Positions 44,183-57,741 are shown, numbered from the stretch's first letter. The stretch is 64,000 nucleotides of DNA from Salvelinus alpinus (GCF_045679555.1 NC_092090.1:31583288-31647287); one strand, 5' to 3'. A program made the numbers and translations. Notes: generated by a model from the sequence alone, not told the origin.

Positions 44183-45778
44183 CAGTGGGGCAAAAAAGTA
44201 TTTAGTCAGCCACCAATTGTGCAAGTTCTCCCACTTAAAAAGATGAGAGAGGCCTGTAATTTTCATCATAGGTACACTTCAACTATGACAGACAAAATGA
44301 GGGAAAAAATCCAGAAAATCACATTGTAGGATTTTTTATGAATTTATTTGCAAATTATGGTGGAAAATAAGTATTTGGTCAACAACAAAAGTTTCTCAAT
44401 ACTTTTATATACCATTTGTTGGCAATGATAGAGGTCAAACGTTTTCTGTAAGTCTTCACAAGGTTTTCACACACTGTTGCTGGTATTTTGGCCCATTCCT
44501 CCATGCAGTTCTCCTCTAGAGCAGTGATGTTTTGGGGCTGTTGCTGGGCAACACGGACTTTCAACTCCCTCCAAAGATTTTCTATGGGGTTGAGATCTGG
44601 AGACTGGCTAGGCCACTCCAGGACCTTGAAATGCTTCTTACGAAGCCACTCCTTCGTTGCCCGGGCGGTGTGTTTGGGATCATTGTCATGCTGAAAGACC
44701 CAGCCACGTTTCATCTTCAATGCCTTTGCTGATGGAAGGAGGTTTTCACTCAAAATCTCACGATACATGGCCCCATTCATTCTTTCCTTTACACGGATCA
44801 GTCGTCCTGGTCCCTTTGCAGAAAAACAGCCCCAAAGCATGATGTTTCCACCCCCATGCTTCACAGTAGGTATGGTGTTCTTTGGATGCAACTCAGCATT
44901 CTTTGTCCTCAAAACACGACGAGTTGAGTTTTTACCAAAAAGTTATATTTTGGTTTCATCTGACCATATGACATTCTCCCAATCTTCTTCTGGATCATCC
45001 AAATGCTCTCTAGCAAACTTCAGACGGGCCTGGACATGTACTGGCTTAAGCAGGGGGACACGTCTGGCACTGCAGGATTTGAGTCCCTGGCGGCGTAGTG
45101 TGTTACTGATGGTAGGCTTTGTTACTTTGGTCCCAGCTCTCTGCAGGTCATTCACTAGGTCCCCCCGTGTGGTTCTGGGATTTTTGCTCACCGTTCTTGT
45201 GATCATTTTGACCCCACGGGGTGAGATCTTGCGTGGAGCCCCAGATCGAGGAAGATTATCAGTGGTCTTGTATGTCTTCCATTTCCTAATAATTGCTCCC
45301 ACAGTTGATTTCTTCAAACCAAGCTGCTTACCTATTGCAGATTCAGTCTTCCCAGCCTGGTGCAGGTCTACAATTTTGTTTCTGGTGTCCTTTGACAGCT
45401 CTTTGGTCTTGGCCATAGTGGAGTTTGGAGTGTGACTGTTTGAGGTTGTGGACAGGTGTCTTTTATACTGATAACAAGTTCAAACAGGTGCCATTAATAC
45501 AGGTAACGAGTGGAGGACAGAGGAGCCTCTTAAAGAAGAAGTTACAGGTCTGTGAGAGCCAGAAATCTTGCTTGTTTGTAGGTGACCAAATACTTATTTT
45601 CCACCATAATTTGCAAATAAATTCATAAAAAATCCTACAATGTGATTTTCTGGATTTTTTTTTCTCATTTTGTCTGTCATAGTTGAAGTGTACCTATGAT
45701 GAAAATTGCAGGCCTCATCTTTTTAAGTGGGAGAACTTGCACAATTGGTGGCTGACTAAATACTTTTTTGCCCCACTG
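44183..45778 (-). mobile_element. Full-length Tc1 transposon with long, nearly identical inverted repeats
   Basis: Both ends read CAGTGGGGCAAAAAAGTATT inward and are flanked by TA (44181-44182 and 45779-45780). The inverted repeats continue for about 210 bases with only a few differences, so the copy is young. Total length 1,596 bp, the usual size for a Tc1. The transposase lies on the minus strand between the repeats. It inserted into a gypsy LTR. Confidence 0.95.
44379..45416 (-). pseudogene. Tc1 transposase broken by one stop codon
   Basis: A 346-codon frame from ATG at 45416 to the stop at 44379, interrupted only by an in-frame TAA at 44945-44943. N-terminal paired-like HTH region ([24 protein letters not shown]-like hook as [12 protein letters not shown]), then a second HTH and the catalytic DDE residues: D in VIWSDETKI just before the stop, D in [11 protein letters not shown] in [11 protein letters not shown]. 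Length and motif order fit Tc1 transposases of about 340 residues. The stop falls right after the first catalytic Asp block, so the encoded product should be inactive unless read through. Confidence 0.92.
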
Positions 45779-46004
45779 TATGTGCTCTACAAATGTTTTA
45801 TTTTATTTTGGATGCTGATGCAGGAAACAGTGAGTGAATTGTGCTTAATTAAAACAACCTGATCTCCAAAGTCCACTTCTATAGTCTCAATCAACCACAC
45901 ACAATGCAGAGTTACAGCGGTGCAGTACAGCACCGGTTACACTTATACCTATACACTCCTATCAGGTTTATACAAGTGACTAGAGACTGGTCTAGAGGGT
46001 CAGG

Positions 46005-46320
46005 GCTAGGGACGCTGAGCTAGGGGGTCAGGGATAGGGGTTCAAGACAAGAGGGTCAGGGCTAGGGACACTGAGCTAGGGGGTCAGGGATAGGGGTTCA
46101 AGGCAAGAGGGTCAGGGCTAGGGACACTGAGCTAGGGGGTCAGGGATAGGGGTTCAAGGCGAGAGGGTCAGGGCTAGGGACACTGAGCTAGGGGGTCAGG
46201 GATAGGGGTTCAAGGCAAGAGGGTCAGGGCTAGGGACACTGAGCTAGGGGGTCAGGGATAGGGGTTCAAGGTGAGAGGGTCAGGGCTAGGGGGTTTGGAC
46301 TAGGGACTCTGGGCTAGGGT
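46005..46320. repeat. 56-bp minisatellite, about 5.5 copies
   Basis: GCTAGGGAC starts at 46005, 46061, 46117, 46173 and 46229, and a partial unit at 46285: exactly 56 bases each. The unit also contains GAGCTAGGGGGTCAGGGATA and GGGGTTCAAGG. The G-run density on one strand is high (four or more GGG runs per unit). The last part degenerates after 46290. Confidence 0.95.
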
Positions 46321-46626
46321 TGAATTTGGGATATGTTCATCTCACACAGGTGTAAGGCATGTTTCTCAGCGTGTTCTTTCTCAGAGGTAGGTTGTTCAGG
46401 CCTAATTTGGCAGACTTAATGAGATCTGATGTTCCTCTGAAGGTACATTATCTCTTAATAAGGCCTAGTTAAAGTAATTATGGTACAGCTGTCCTGAGAA
46501 GTCGACAGGCCTCATCATTACACTGATGAAGGTGGGCAGTCCAAGGACGGGATGAGGAAAAAAGACGCGTGCACTTGTGTGAGTGAATAAACTTTTGGTA
46601 GGAATAAACATGGTGAAGTTAAGAAT

Positions 46627-48240
46627 TCCACATTGGATGGTGTATCAATACACCCAGTCACTACAAAGATACAGGTGTCCTTCTTAACTCAGTTGCCAGA
46701 GAGTAAGGAACCGCTCAGGGATTTCACCATGAGGCCAATGGTGACTTTAAAACAGTTTCAGAGTTTAATGGCTGTGATAGGATGGATCAACAACATTGTA
46801 GTTATTCCACAATACTAATTTAAATGACAGAGTGAAAAAAAGGAAGCCTGTACAGAATACATATATTCCAAACATGCATATTGTTTGCAAAAGACACTAA
46901 AGTAAAACTACAAAAACGTGGCAAAGCAATTAACATTTTGTCCTGAATACAAAGCCTTATGTTTGGGGCAAACCCAATGCAACACATCACTGAGTACCAC
47001 TCTTCATATTTTCAAGCATGGTGGTGGCTGCATCATGTTATGCGTACTGTATGCTTGTTGTCGGCAAGGACTAAGGAGTGTTTCAGGATAAAAAGAAACA
47101 GAATAGAGCTAAACACAGGCAAAATCCTAGAGGAAAACCTGCTTCAAGTCTACTTTCCAACAGACACTGGAAGACAAATTCACCTTTCAGCAGGACAATA
47201 ACCTAAAGCACAAGGCCAAATATGCACTTGAGTTGCCTAGTTACAGTTTTGACTTAAATCTGCTTGAAAATCTATGGCAAGACTTGAAAATGACTGTCTA
47301 GCAATGATCAACAACCAACTTGACAGGAATTAAGAATTTCTTAAAGAATAATGCAAATATTGTACAATCCATGTGTGCAACGCTCTTAGAGACTTACCCA
47401 GAAAGACTCACAGTTGTATTCACTGCCAAGGGTGATTCTAACGTATTGACTCAGGGGTGTGAATACTTATGTAAATTAGATATTTCTGTATTTCATTTTC
47501 AATAAATTTGCTACATTTTCTAAAAACATGTTTACATTTTTTCATTATAGGGGATTGTGTGGAGATGGGTTAGAAGTTTGTTTATTTAATCAGGCTGTAA
47601 CACAACAAAATGTGAACTAAGTGTGAACAGATCAGCTTGTCCGAGGCACATAGCTTGTCCGAAGCAACACAGGTGTGAGGCATAACATGAACAGACCAAA
47701 AGCAGTGGTTGTGGTTCCTTTAATTTTTTTTATCGTTTACTAAACAGGTCTTCTTTCGCTCGACAAAAATGACTCCAGTTCAGGGAACGTCCAACGCTGA
47801 AACACCAGCATAACAAAATAAATAAACATAAACTAAGCCGTTGACCAAAAGGCTGTGGCCAAAAAGGGAAAACAAAACGTCTACTCCTGTCTTTAGACTA
47901 TCGTCTACACATAATAATTACAGGAGGAACGCTTCTCTCTGCCTATAGCCTGCCTTGGTTAACAGAGAGACAAGGTGCCTCAGACACAGAAGTTTCTCTG
48001 AGGTAGGAAAAACCGACATCCTAACAGGTCCCCGTCTCTACTCACAATTCTCCCCCAGCTCCTCTCCTGGCACACCTATATAGAGAAAGACACAAAGCAA
48101 TTAGTGGGCCCAGCTGTGTACTAATTGGCTTTACACTGAGTACCTATCCCCTGAGGAGGCTGCTATCGTATCGCCTTCCTCCGGCTGGTCATTGAACTCT
48201 CACATAAGTCAAGGGGTTTGAATACTTTCTGAATGCACTG
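46627..48240 (+). mobile_element. Degenerate Tc1 element, 5' truncated, with an insertion
   Basis: Transposase remnants in several frames on the plus strand: a KHGGGC-like block near 47015, a degraded QDN/PKH-like block near 47190 and an ENLWQDLK-like block near 47265. The right end, TTTGAATACTTTCTGAATGCACTG, closes at 48240, followed by TA. The same end wording closes the Tc1 at 56564-60028, so they are one family. The left terminus was not found. Many stops; inactive. Confidence 0.7.
47622..48204. mobile_element. 583-bp insertion with TGTGA...TCACA ends inside the Tc1 remnant
   Basis: Starts TGTGAACAG and ends CTCTCACA, a 5-bp inverted terminus, and is flanked by TAAG (47618-47621 and 48205-48208). 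Taking out the insert plus one TAAG restores an uninterrupted Tc1 3' end, which fixes the borders. Ends of TG...CA with a short duplication fit a solo LTR, although 4 bp is shorter than the 5 bp seen for the other LTRs here. No coding frame. Confidence 0.65.
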
Positions 48241-48320
48241 TATGTCTCAATGGGACTCTGGACTTCCACGTCCTAGCATCTGTGGATTATGATTTAAGGG
48301 TGTATCATATTCCAAAACAT

Positions 48321-48853
48321 GTATCTGTACGCACAGCAGTGATCTACAATATTGGACTGTTGGCTTTCATTTTTTTCAAATTCTCAGAGCAGCTCAAACA
48401 ATTTCTCCAACAGTTAACACATTCAAATGAATAAAGGACGAGTACTGGAGACATATTGGTTGGGAATTATGTGTCCCCTGCAGATTGTGGGGAGGTTGGT
48501 GTTCCAGCTGTGTGTCCCCTGTGGATGGTGTTCTCAGAGACGAGTTACTATGTCACAATGGGACGCTGGACTATCACGTCTCAGTGTCCGTGGACTATGA
48601 TTTACTCTTTAAGCGCAAGTCATAGTCCACGGATGCTGAGACGCAATAGTCCAGCATCCCATTGTGACATAGCTACTTGGCTCTGAGACAATCATCCGCA
48701 GGAGATGTTCCCAACCAACATGTCTCTGGTACGTGTCCTCTATTCTTTAGAATGTGTTGACAGTTGGAGAAATTGCTTGAGCTACACTGAGAATTTGAAA
48801 AGTATGAAAGGCAACGGTCCAATATTCTAAAACACTGCTGTGCATACATGTAC
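48321..48853. repeat. Long imperfect inverted repeat (foldback), arms about 250 bp
   Basis: The left arm (ATGTATCTGTACGCACAGCA near 48319, TCTCCAACAGTTAACACATT near 48402, TGGGACGCTGGACTAT near 48559) is answered in reverse complement by the right arm (ATAGTCCAGCATCCCA near 48647, AATGTGTTGACAGTTGGAGA near 48751, CACTGCTGTGCATACATGT near 48833). The arms meet around GACTATGA/TCATAGTC with a loop of about 19 bases (48601-48619). Arms differ at several percent of positions plus small indels. No transposase. The stretch 48242-48296 is a further diverged copy of the inner left arm. Confidence 0.85.
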
Positions 48854-48859
48854 ACGTTT

Positions 48860-49276
48860 TGTACTATGATAAATATTTTACTAAAGCAACACACATGCCC
48901 CACCCTCCTGAGGATCTATCTTTTTCAGCTGTGTATTTCCTGTGTTTGAGGGGTGCAAAATCAACTTGTCACTTAAATCTCACTGGATTGATTGTTTTCA
49001 TTTTAATCATGCGACTCTTTCATACTCTTACTTGTGCCTGTCGTTTTTAGCTCGATAATGAATTGAAAGCTCAGGCTGGTAGTCAGCTTGGTAAATCATC
49101 CTGGTTTTGTGACTTTTTTTACTTACAGGCATACATTAACATATTATTTCAGATATGCAATTGTGTTTTCTCAGGAAGTTGAGAAGCCACCATGTGATTC
49201 TGCTGCCTCTCAGCCAAGCTTTTTGACTAGAAGGTAACTGTCAATGATGTATTATTGTTATGTATTATTTTATATA
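48860..49276. other. Unassigned intergenic sequence
   Basis: AT-rich single-copy-looking DNA between the foldback and the next Tc1. I see no gene, RNA or repeat border here. Confidence 0.4.
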
Positions 49277-49278
49277 TA

Positions 49279-50170
49279 CACTACCGTTCAAAAGTTCACT
49301 TAGCAATGTCCTTGTTTTTGAAAGAAAAGCAAATTTTTTGGTCCATTAAAATAACATCAAATTGATCAGAAATACAGTGTAGACATTGTTAATGTTGTAA
49401 ATGACTATTGTATATGGAAACGGCTGATTTTTAATGGAATATCTACATAGGCGTACAGAGGCCCATTATCAGCAACCATCACTCCTGTGTTCCAATGGCA
49501 CGTTGTGTTAGCTAATCCAAGTTTATCATTTTAAAAAGCTAATTTATAATTAGAAAACCCTTTTGCAATTATATTAGCACAGCTGAAAATTGTTGTTCTG
49601 ATTTAAAGAAGCAATAAAACTGGCCTTCTTTAGACTAGTTGAGTATCTGGAGCATCAGCATTTGTGGGTTCGTTTGAGCCAATCATTTGTGTAGTGGTAG
49701 GGGTGGTATACAGAAGATAACCCTATTTTGTAAAAGACCAAATCCATATTATGGCAAGAACAGCTCAAATAAGCAAAGAGAAACGACAGTCCATTACTTT
49801 AAGACATGAAGGTCAGTCAATTCGGAAAACGTAAAGAACTTTGAAAGTTTCTTCAAGTGCAGTTGCAAAAACCATCAAGCGCTATGATGATCGCCACAGG
49901 AAAAGAAGACCCAGAGTTTCCTCTGCTGCAGAGGATAAGTTCATTAGAGTTATCAGCCTCAGAAATTGCATCCCATTAATTGCTTCACAGAGTTCAAGTA
50001 ACAGATACATCTCAACATAACTGTTCAGAGGAGATTGTGTGAATCAGGCCTTCATGGTTGAATTGCTGCAAAGAAACAACTACTAAAGTACACCAATAAT
50101 AAGAAGAGACTTGCTTGAGCCAAGAAACATGAGCAATGATAATTAGACCAGTGGAAATCTGTCCTTTTCA
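49279..50170 (+). mobile_element. Tc1 element of a second family, 3' truncated
   Basis: Begins CACTACCGTTCAAAAGTT after TA at 49277-49278. The transposase starts at 49753 (ATGGCAAGAACAGCTCAAAT) and gives MARTAQISKEKRQSITLRHE, with the first HTH, followed by stops and frameshifts and a readable AAKKQL...KKRLA block. The copy stops soon after CAGTGGAAATCTGTCC (50150), just where the first catalytic Asp block would begin, so the catalytic domain and right end are missing. A Sleeping-Beauty-type element begins 55 bases later. Confidence 0.75.
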
Positions 50171-50224
50171 CACGTGATTTTTCTTGACTGATTACCATTT
50201 GATTGATGTGGTGCTACGTATGTA

Positions 50225-51780
<1,556 letters not shown>

Positions 51781-51782
51781 TA

Positions 51783-54030
51783 TCTCATATCATTTGAAAG
51801 AGCTGTTTCTCAGCTTTCAAAATATGTTTAATGTTTTCATATATGGTTTGACACCAGCTAATAATAGCTAATTCATGCACACAGAGGTCATTTTCTCATT
51901 AATTCAGGTATTCCAAAACTCTCCTTCCAGATGTAACAATGTCAATATGGTGATTTACAATTACAACAGGTCGTTATCAATAAAACGTCACAACACAATT
52001 TAGATTTGGCAGCTGGGGGGCAAGGAGACCACCAGCTCCGCTAAAACCATTGACAAATACATGCCGATTTCAAGGGATTGTTAAATAAATGTTTTAACTA
52101 TTTGGTTTTAATATCATCACCTCTTGAAGAGCATAGTCAGAACTACACATTTCCAATTATTCCACATTTAGCTCTATGATCAGCATTGTACAGCAAGTAA
52201 CTGCATGCTTTTTATGATAAGTAAACATCAATTGATGTTTGAGGGTAGCCGATCCAATGTGTCATTTAGCTTGCGTCATCAGAGATTAGGCTTTTGGAAA
52301 GAACTTGACATCGGCAAGACCTCGTCCTGGTAAAGTTGTCAGTCGGACTACTGTCATCACCACTGTAGATGGCAAGCAAATCAAACAATATTTGGATATT
52401 GTCATCTTTATAGCCTTCGTTTCTCTCTAAATTGGTACACTATGTTACCCGTTTCCCCCAGAAAGCCTATAATTGTCACTCTCCCTTTCGTTGTCTCTCT
52501 TTGCCTTTCTCCTGTGGTGGTCATTGTCATGGCAGTATTGAACTGTCCATGGTACCTGTACCGACAGCATCTGTCACAACCTGAGAACAAGCTGAGAACA
52601 GTAGTTGTTGTTTGATGTGTGACAGTGTCAGCAGTAGTACAGTTGATTTTTTTAAACATTAGTACTACATTACATTTTTGCAGTGTCAAAATTCAGCGAT
52701 CTCAATGCTGCAATCCGAACAGAGCCAAACAGTGATCAAATGGCTTTTCTACTGATCTATGATCTCTCTGAGGTCAATGTGCATATGTATGCAACCCCAT
52801 TGAGTACAACGTTTTGTATCTTCAAAACAATGCTGTGCACTTGTTTTGTGTAGGCTTTGGTTGCACTATCCACTGCACATCACTCAGAGTGAATTCAACA
52901 ACATAGCATTGTCTGTTATAGTGTTAAATTGGTCTAAACTTAACAGGTACAGAAATAGCAACAGTAATGCTCCCTAAAAACAGTTAAGGGGAATTTAGAT
53001 CTAGCTAACTCGGAAGAATTAAGTAGCCTGCCGTTTCTTATAAGTGAATTCAAATTCGGAGCATGTCGGGAGTGGTTTGGAGGCTGAAATTCTTCCGGAT
53101 AATCTGATGGTCTCATTGGTTCGACCTCCTTTGACACTTGCCAATCACCACAGAACGCAGGGTGTTCCCAAAGCATACTTGTTGGTGCCCACATGGAGAG
53201 AAAGTGCACTGTTGAATTTGATGAAATGCAGGCGATATCCTCATTTGATTTCTCCTCCCCGTAAAATGTTGTGGGTAACAATGCAACACATCAGATTAGG
53301 GGAGACCGGGTTAGTCTAAATTGCTAGTTGGGTCATGGGGTGGGGGAAATCCAATGAGTTGGTTCTGAGGCTGTTGGAACTGACTGATAGTTGTTGGTTG
53401 TATTTAAATTGAGCTTTCGCGTTACCTCATTGTCATAGCACAGCACATAATACTCTGTGTGTATATTCTCCATCTACGTTATAGTCTCTCTGTGGATACA
53501 CTTTCTATCAACAGTTAAGAGCAACCTGGAGATCATCTAGACTAGCCTTATTATCACTCACATGGAGAGAAAGAGAGAGATGGTAAGAGAGAGTATGAAT
53601 GAGAAAGTGGTGCACTGTGCCATAAGACCGCCTCCTCCACTTAATATTCTTTATTCCGTTAATGGACCCTGCCTCTGTAATTGATGGCCAGTTTGTGGGT
53701 GGATGTTGACTTTGTCGTAACCCGGCACAAGAGAGGGATGGATATAGAAACGTACAGAGTTTCTTATGCTGGTGTAATCACTTCAATTAATCATAGTTAA
53801 GCATATTAAAAGCGCCAATCTGCATGAAAATTAGATTTCTCGCTGTGGGTACTGGTGCTGGTATTGGTATTCCACTAAAGGTGAACTCTGAGCTACATGT
53901 GAAACTACACTTCCACTTTATAACCAGTAGGTGGAGCTATGAGTCACTAGAAATCCAGAGGTTTGCATACTTTTATCTGTTCAAGTGATACGTGCCTTTT
54001 CCACTGGGAGTTGAGTAGAACCAGTGTAGC
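51783..54030. other. Intergenic sequence, no gene recognised
   Basis: About 2.2 kb without convincing coding potential. A minus-strand frame of 113 codons at 53281-52940 shows no domain that I know and has ordinary composition, so I do not call it a gene. A short GAGA-rich run lies at 53563-53605. Confidence 0.45.
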
Positions 54031-54058
54031 AAAAGTGTGTGTGTGTGTGTGTGTGTAT
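54031..54058. repeat. TG microsatellite
   Basis: An uninterrupted run of about 11 TG units, with a second short AC run at about 54292-54312 and a GGAT run at 54469-54486 nearby. Confidence 0.9.
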
Positions 54059-54776
54059 TCTGCTTTATTACAAGTGTGTACATGCAGTGCAGCAGGGATT
54101 CTCTTCAAGTGTGTGTTCAGTACAGAACAGGTAAACAAATCAATACTGGGCAGGAAGCGTGTGTGATTAGGTTGTAGTATATCTGTTATATTGAAATGAC
54201 ACAAGGCCATGTGTCTATGCCTTTATACTGTGAGGGAATGATTATGTTGACATCTGCAGAGCCACCCCTCACCTTTCACAGACATGCCCAACACACACAC
54301 ACACACACACACATTAGCTGCCCTAGCGTTCACCCAGGGGGTAATTGACTGTCTGTGCTCAGCTGAAGAGGTCTGATGGCCCCTCCAAGGTGTCTCTCAT
54401 CAGTCTGGGTAAATCCAGGGGGAGGAGATGGAGAGAGGGAAGAGAGAGAGCAACAGGGGTAAAAGGCAATGGATGGATGGATGGATGAATGGAAGATGGA
54501 GTGAGTGTAATCAAACCATAGGGAGAAGGTCAATGGAGGAAAGCCCACTCACTGCATCCCAATCTCAACCTCACCTTCTCTCTCTCTACCCCTTCGAGAG
54601 TCATTGAAAACAGAATTACTAGACCTAGAAATCATTCCTTTGCTCACAAGCCATTGTCCTCATAATGATGTCTACCAGGGTAAACTATAGGAAAGTACAT
54701 TTCTTCAACACTTGGAGAAGGGTGGAAAAGGGTCACCGCAGATGATTCAGAAGAGGAACACAGAGAAGAGCGGGAT

Positions 54777-54948
<172 letters not shown>

Positions 54949-55489
54949 CCAAGTGTTGCCCTGCCTTCACTACTCTTATTCCAGGTCATCTAGAATCAGT
55001 CTGGGGAAAATCATAGCGGGAGAGAAAGAAAGAATAAGGTTGCCTTTTTAATGTATTTTTAAGTTCAGAAAAGAGGATATTACCTTCTGAATCAAATCTT
55101 TAGAAAATTGGGCTGAAGATTGTCAGTGTATTCTAAAGGCAAAGTGAAGTGAAGAGAGAGATGAGTGATTTAGACCAGCAAGCCCATAAATAAGTGAAAT
55201 ATGGCAGAGAAATTGAGACTCAAGATGGAATCCACAAATTCTAACCAAATAAAAAAGTTGAATGGTTGTGAAAACGCAGGGACAGTTGTGATTCACTGCT
55301 GTTTTAATGAGGCTGTTGTTTGAGACCGCTCAGAAAGATAGGGCTCCAGAAAGATGACCTTCTCTCCTCTATCTAATGTACTCTCTTTTCCTCCCTTATA
55401 CTTCTCAACATCCCTTCCCAAGACATATTTTCTCATTCAGTTTATTTTACTGTTCTCTCTCTGTCCCTTCACTCTCTCTGCCCCTCCCT

Positions 55490-55707
55490 CTCTCTCTCTC
55501 TCCTCTCCTCTCCTCTCCTCTCCTCTCCTCTCCTCTCCTCTCCTCTCCTCTCCTCTCCTCTCCTCTCCTCTCCTCTCCTCTCCTCTCCTCTCCTCTCCTC
55601 TCCCCTTCCTTCCTTCCTTCCTTCCTTCCTTCCTTCCTTCCTTCCTTCCTTCCTTCCTTCCTTCCTTCCTTCCTTCCTTCCTTCCTTCCTTCCTTCCTTC
55701 CTTCCTC
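55490..55707. repeat. Pyrimidine tract: TCTCC then TTCC microsatellites
   Basis: A short CT run leads into about 20 perfect TCCTC pentamers (to 55603), then about 25 perfect TTCC tetramers (55604-55706). The plus strand is pure pyrimidine for over 200 bases. Frames across it code only for low-complexity peptides on either strand. Confidence 0.99.
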
Positions 55708-56500
55708 TGTTCCAATCTTTTTGAACCCAGGCCCAGGCTTCACCAGGCTGCCACCCAGCAGTATGTGGGTATCTGTCTTGCAGAGTTATTTTAGGATGCG
55801 CTCTTGTATCTGTCGTACATTGAGCAGTAACAGATTGCATTGAGGCTTAAAGAAAGAGGATAACTCAGCCTCATCCCACATTGCAAGATGGAGAGACATT
55901 TATCATCCTCTACATGGGTACTTGGGAGTGAACATGTCCTATTTCTCTGCTAGGCTCTCAAAATAATTTTAGATAGATTTGAAATAAGAGAGTTCTGTCG
56001 GCGCATTTGCCAAATTTTAATGGCTGTTTGTGTGTGCGTTGAAGTGAAAACAAGATGCAGTCTATCCATCAATATCTATCCATTCATCTCATCTGCCCTA
56101 CTGTAGCCTCATATGTTTCTTTCACAAGATGAATGTGGTGTGTCAGGGATGGGTTATGTGTCGTTTTATTTGACTTTAACTTTCAACGTCTCTGATTGTT
56201 CTATGTGTTTAAAAGCTGTAGGGTAGATAGTGTGTGTGTGTGTGTGTTTCTCCTGGAGTCTGAGCTTGTCTTTGGCATCTGTTCCATAGTTTTGAACTGA
56301 ACAAATGTACATCCTGATAAGAACAAGGAAAAGTACGTGAGTTGAGGTTTGTCAGTAGAGCGGTGAGGATACAATCAGACCATTTCTGAGACCTTCCACC
56401 TGGAACATGATGACCTTTCAAGTGATTCAAGGCACATACTGTATATGGAATGGCAACAATTCAATGAAATGAACAACTTTATAGAGTAGTTCTTTAATAC
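55708..56500. other. Intergenic sequence, no gene recognised
   Basis: Ordinary AT-rich DNA with a short TG run at about 56230-56247. No gene, RNA or transposon border seen. Confidence 0.45.
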
Positions 56501-57741
56501 TATACTGAACGAAAATATAAACACAACATGCAACTAGTATTTTACTGAGTTACAGTTCATATACAGTGCATTTGGTAAGTATTCACACCCCTTGACTTTT
56601 TCCAGATGTTGTTACATTACAACCTTATTCTAAAATGGATTAAATAAATGTGTTTCCTCAACAATCTACATTTTTGCAAATGTATTAAAAATAAAAAACA
56701 TACTTATTTACAAGTATTCAAATCAGGTGCATCCTGTTTCCATTGATCATCCTTGAGATGTTTTTACAACTTGATTAAAATCTATATACGGTCCCACAGT
56801 TGACAGTGCATGTTAAAGCAAAAACCAAGCCATTATGTCAAAGGAATTGTCCGTAGAGCTCCGAGACAGGATTGTGTCGAGGCACATATCTGGGGCATTG
56901 AAGGACTCCAAGAACACAGTGGCTTCCATCCATGACTCTTCCTGGAGCTGGCCGCCCGGCCATACTGAGTAATCAGGGGAGAAGGGCGGTGACCAAGAAC
57001 CCGATAGACACTCTAACAGAGCGCCAGATTTCTTCTGTGGAGATTGGAGAACCTTCTAGAAGGACAACAATCTCTGCAGCATTCCACCAACCAGGCCTTT
57101 ATGGTAGAATGGCTAGACGGAAGCCCCTCCTCAGTAAAAAGGACATGACAGCCCGTTTGAACTTTGCCAAAAGGCACCTAAAGGACTCTCAGACCGTGAG
57201 AAATAATATTCTCTTGTCTGATGAAACCAAGATTGAACTATTTGGCCTGAATGCCAAGCATCACGTCGGCAGGAAACCTGGCACCATCCCTTCGCTAAAG
57301 CATGGTGGAGGCAGCATCATGGGAGACTCGTCAGGATTGAGGGAAAGATGAACGGAGCAAAGTACAGAGAGATCCTTGATGAAAACCTGCTCTAGAGCAT
57401 TCAGGACCTTAGACTGGGGCGAAGCTTCACCTTCCAATAGGACAACAATCCTAAGCACACAGCCAAGACAACACAGGAGTGTCTTCAGGACAAGTGTCTG
57501 AATGTCATCGTGTCCCAGCCAGAGCCCGGACTTGAACCCGATTGAACATCTCTGGAGAGAGCTGAAAATATCTGTGCAGCAACGCTCCCCATCCAACCTG
57601 ACAGAGCTTGACAGGATCTGCAGGGAAGAATGGGAGAAACTCCACAAATAAGCTTGTTGCGTCATGCCCAAGAAGACTCGAGGCTGTAATTGCTACCAAA
57701 GGTGCTTCAACAAAGTACTCAGTAAAGGGTTTGAATACTAA

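Larger units (their letters stand above)
43995..45941 (+). mobile_element. Gypsy 3' LTR, split by a Tc1 insertion
   Basis: Begins TGTAACAGTTG directly after the purine run CAGGAGGGGTGAA (a 3' polypurine primer site) and ends CACCGGTTACA, giving TGTAAC/GTTACA inverted ends. With the Tc1 at 44183-45778 and one TA removed, the LTR is about 350 bp. It lies in the same orientation as, and 3' of, the integrase remnant, so the two belong to one element. Confidence 0.72.

Noticed and set aside
44767..45435. Plus-strand frame of 222 codons over the Tc1
   Set aside because: It is antisense to the recognised transposase on the minus strand, so a shadow frame.
52940..53281. Minus-strand frame of 113 codons
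   Set aside because: No recognisable domain, no splice partners, ordinary intergenic composition. Chance open frame or part of an unnamed repeat.
55354..55843. Leu/Ser/Pro-rich and Arg/Glu/Gly-rich frames of 80-155 codons
   Set aside because: Translations of the TCTCC and TTCC microsatellites on either strand, with no non-repetitive domain.
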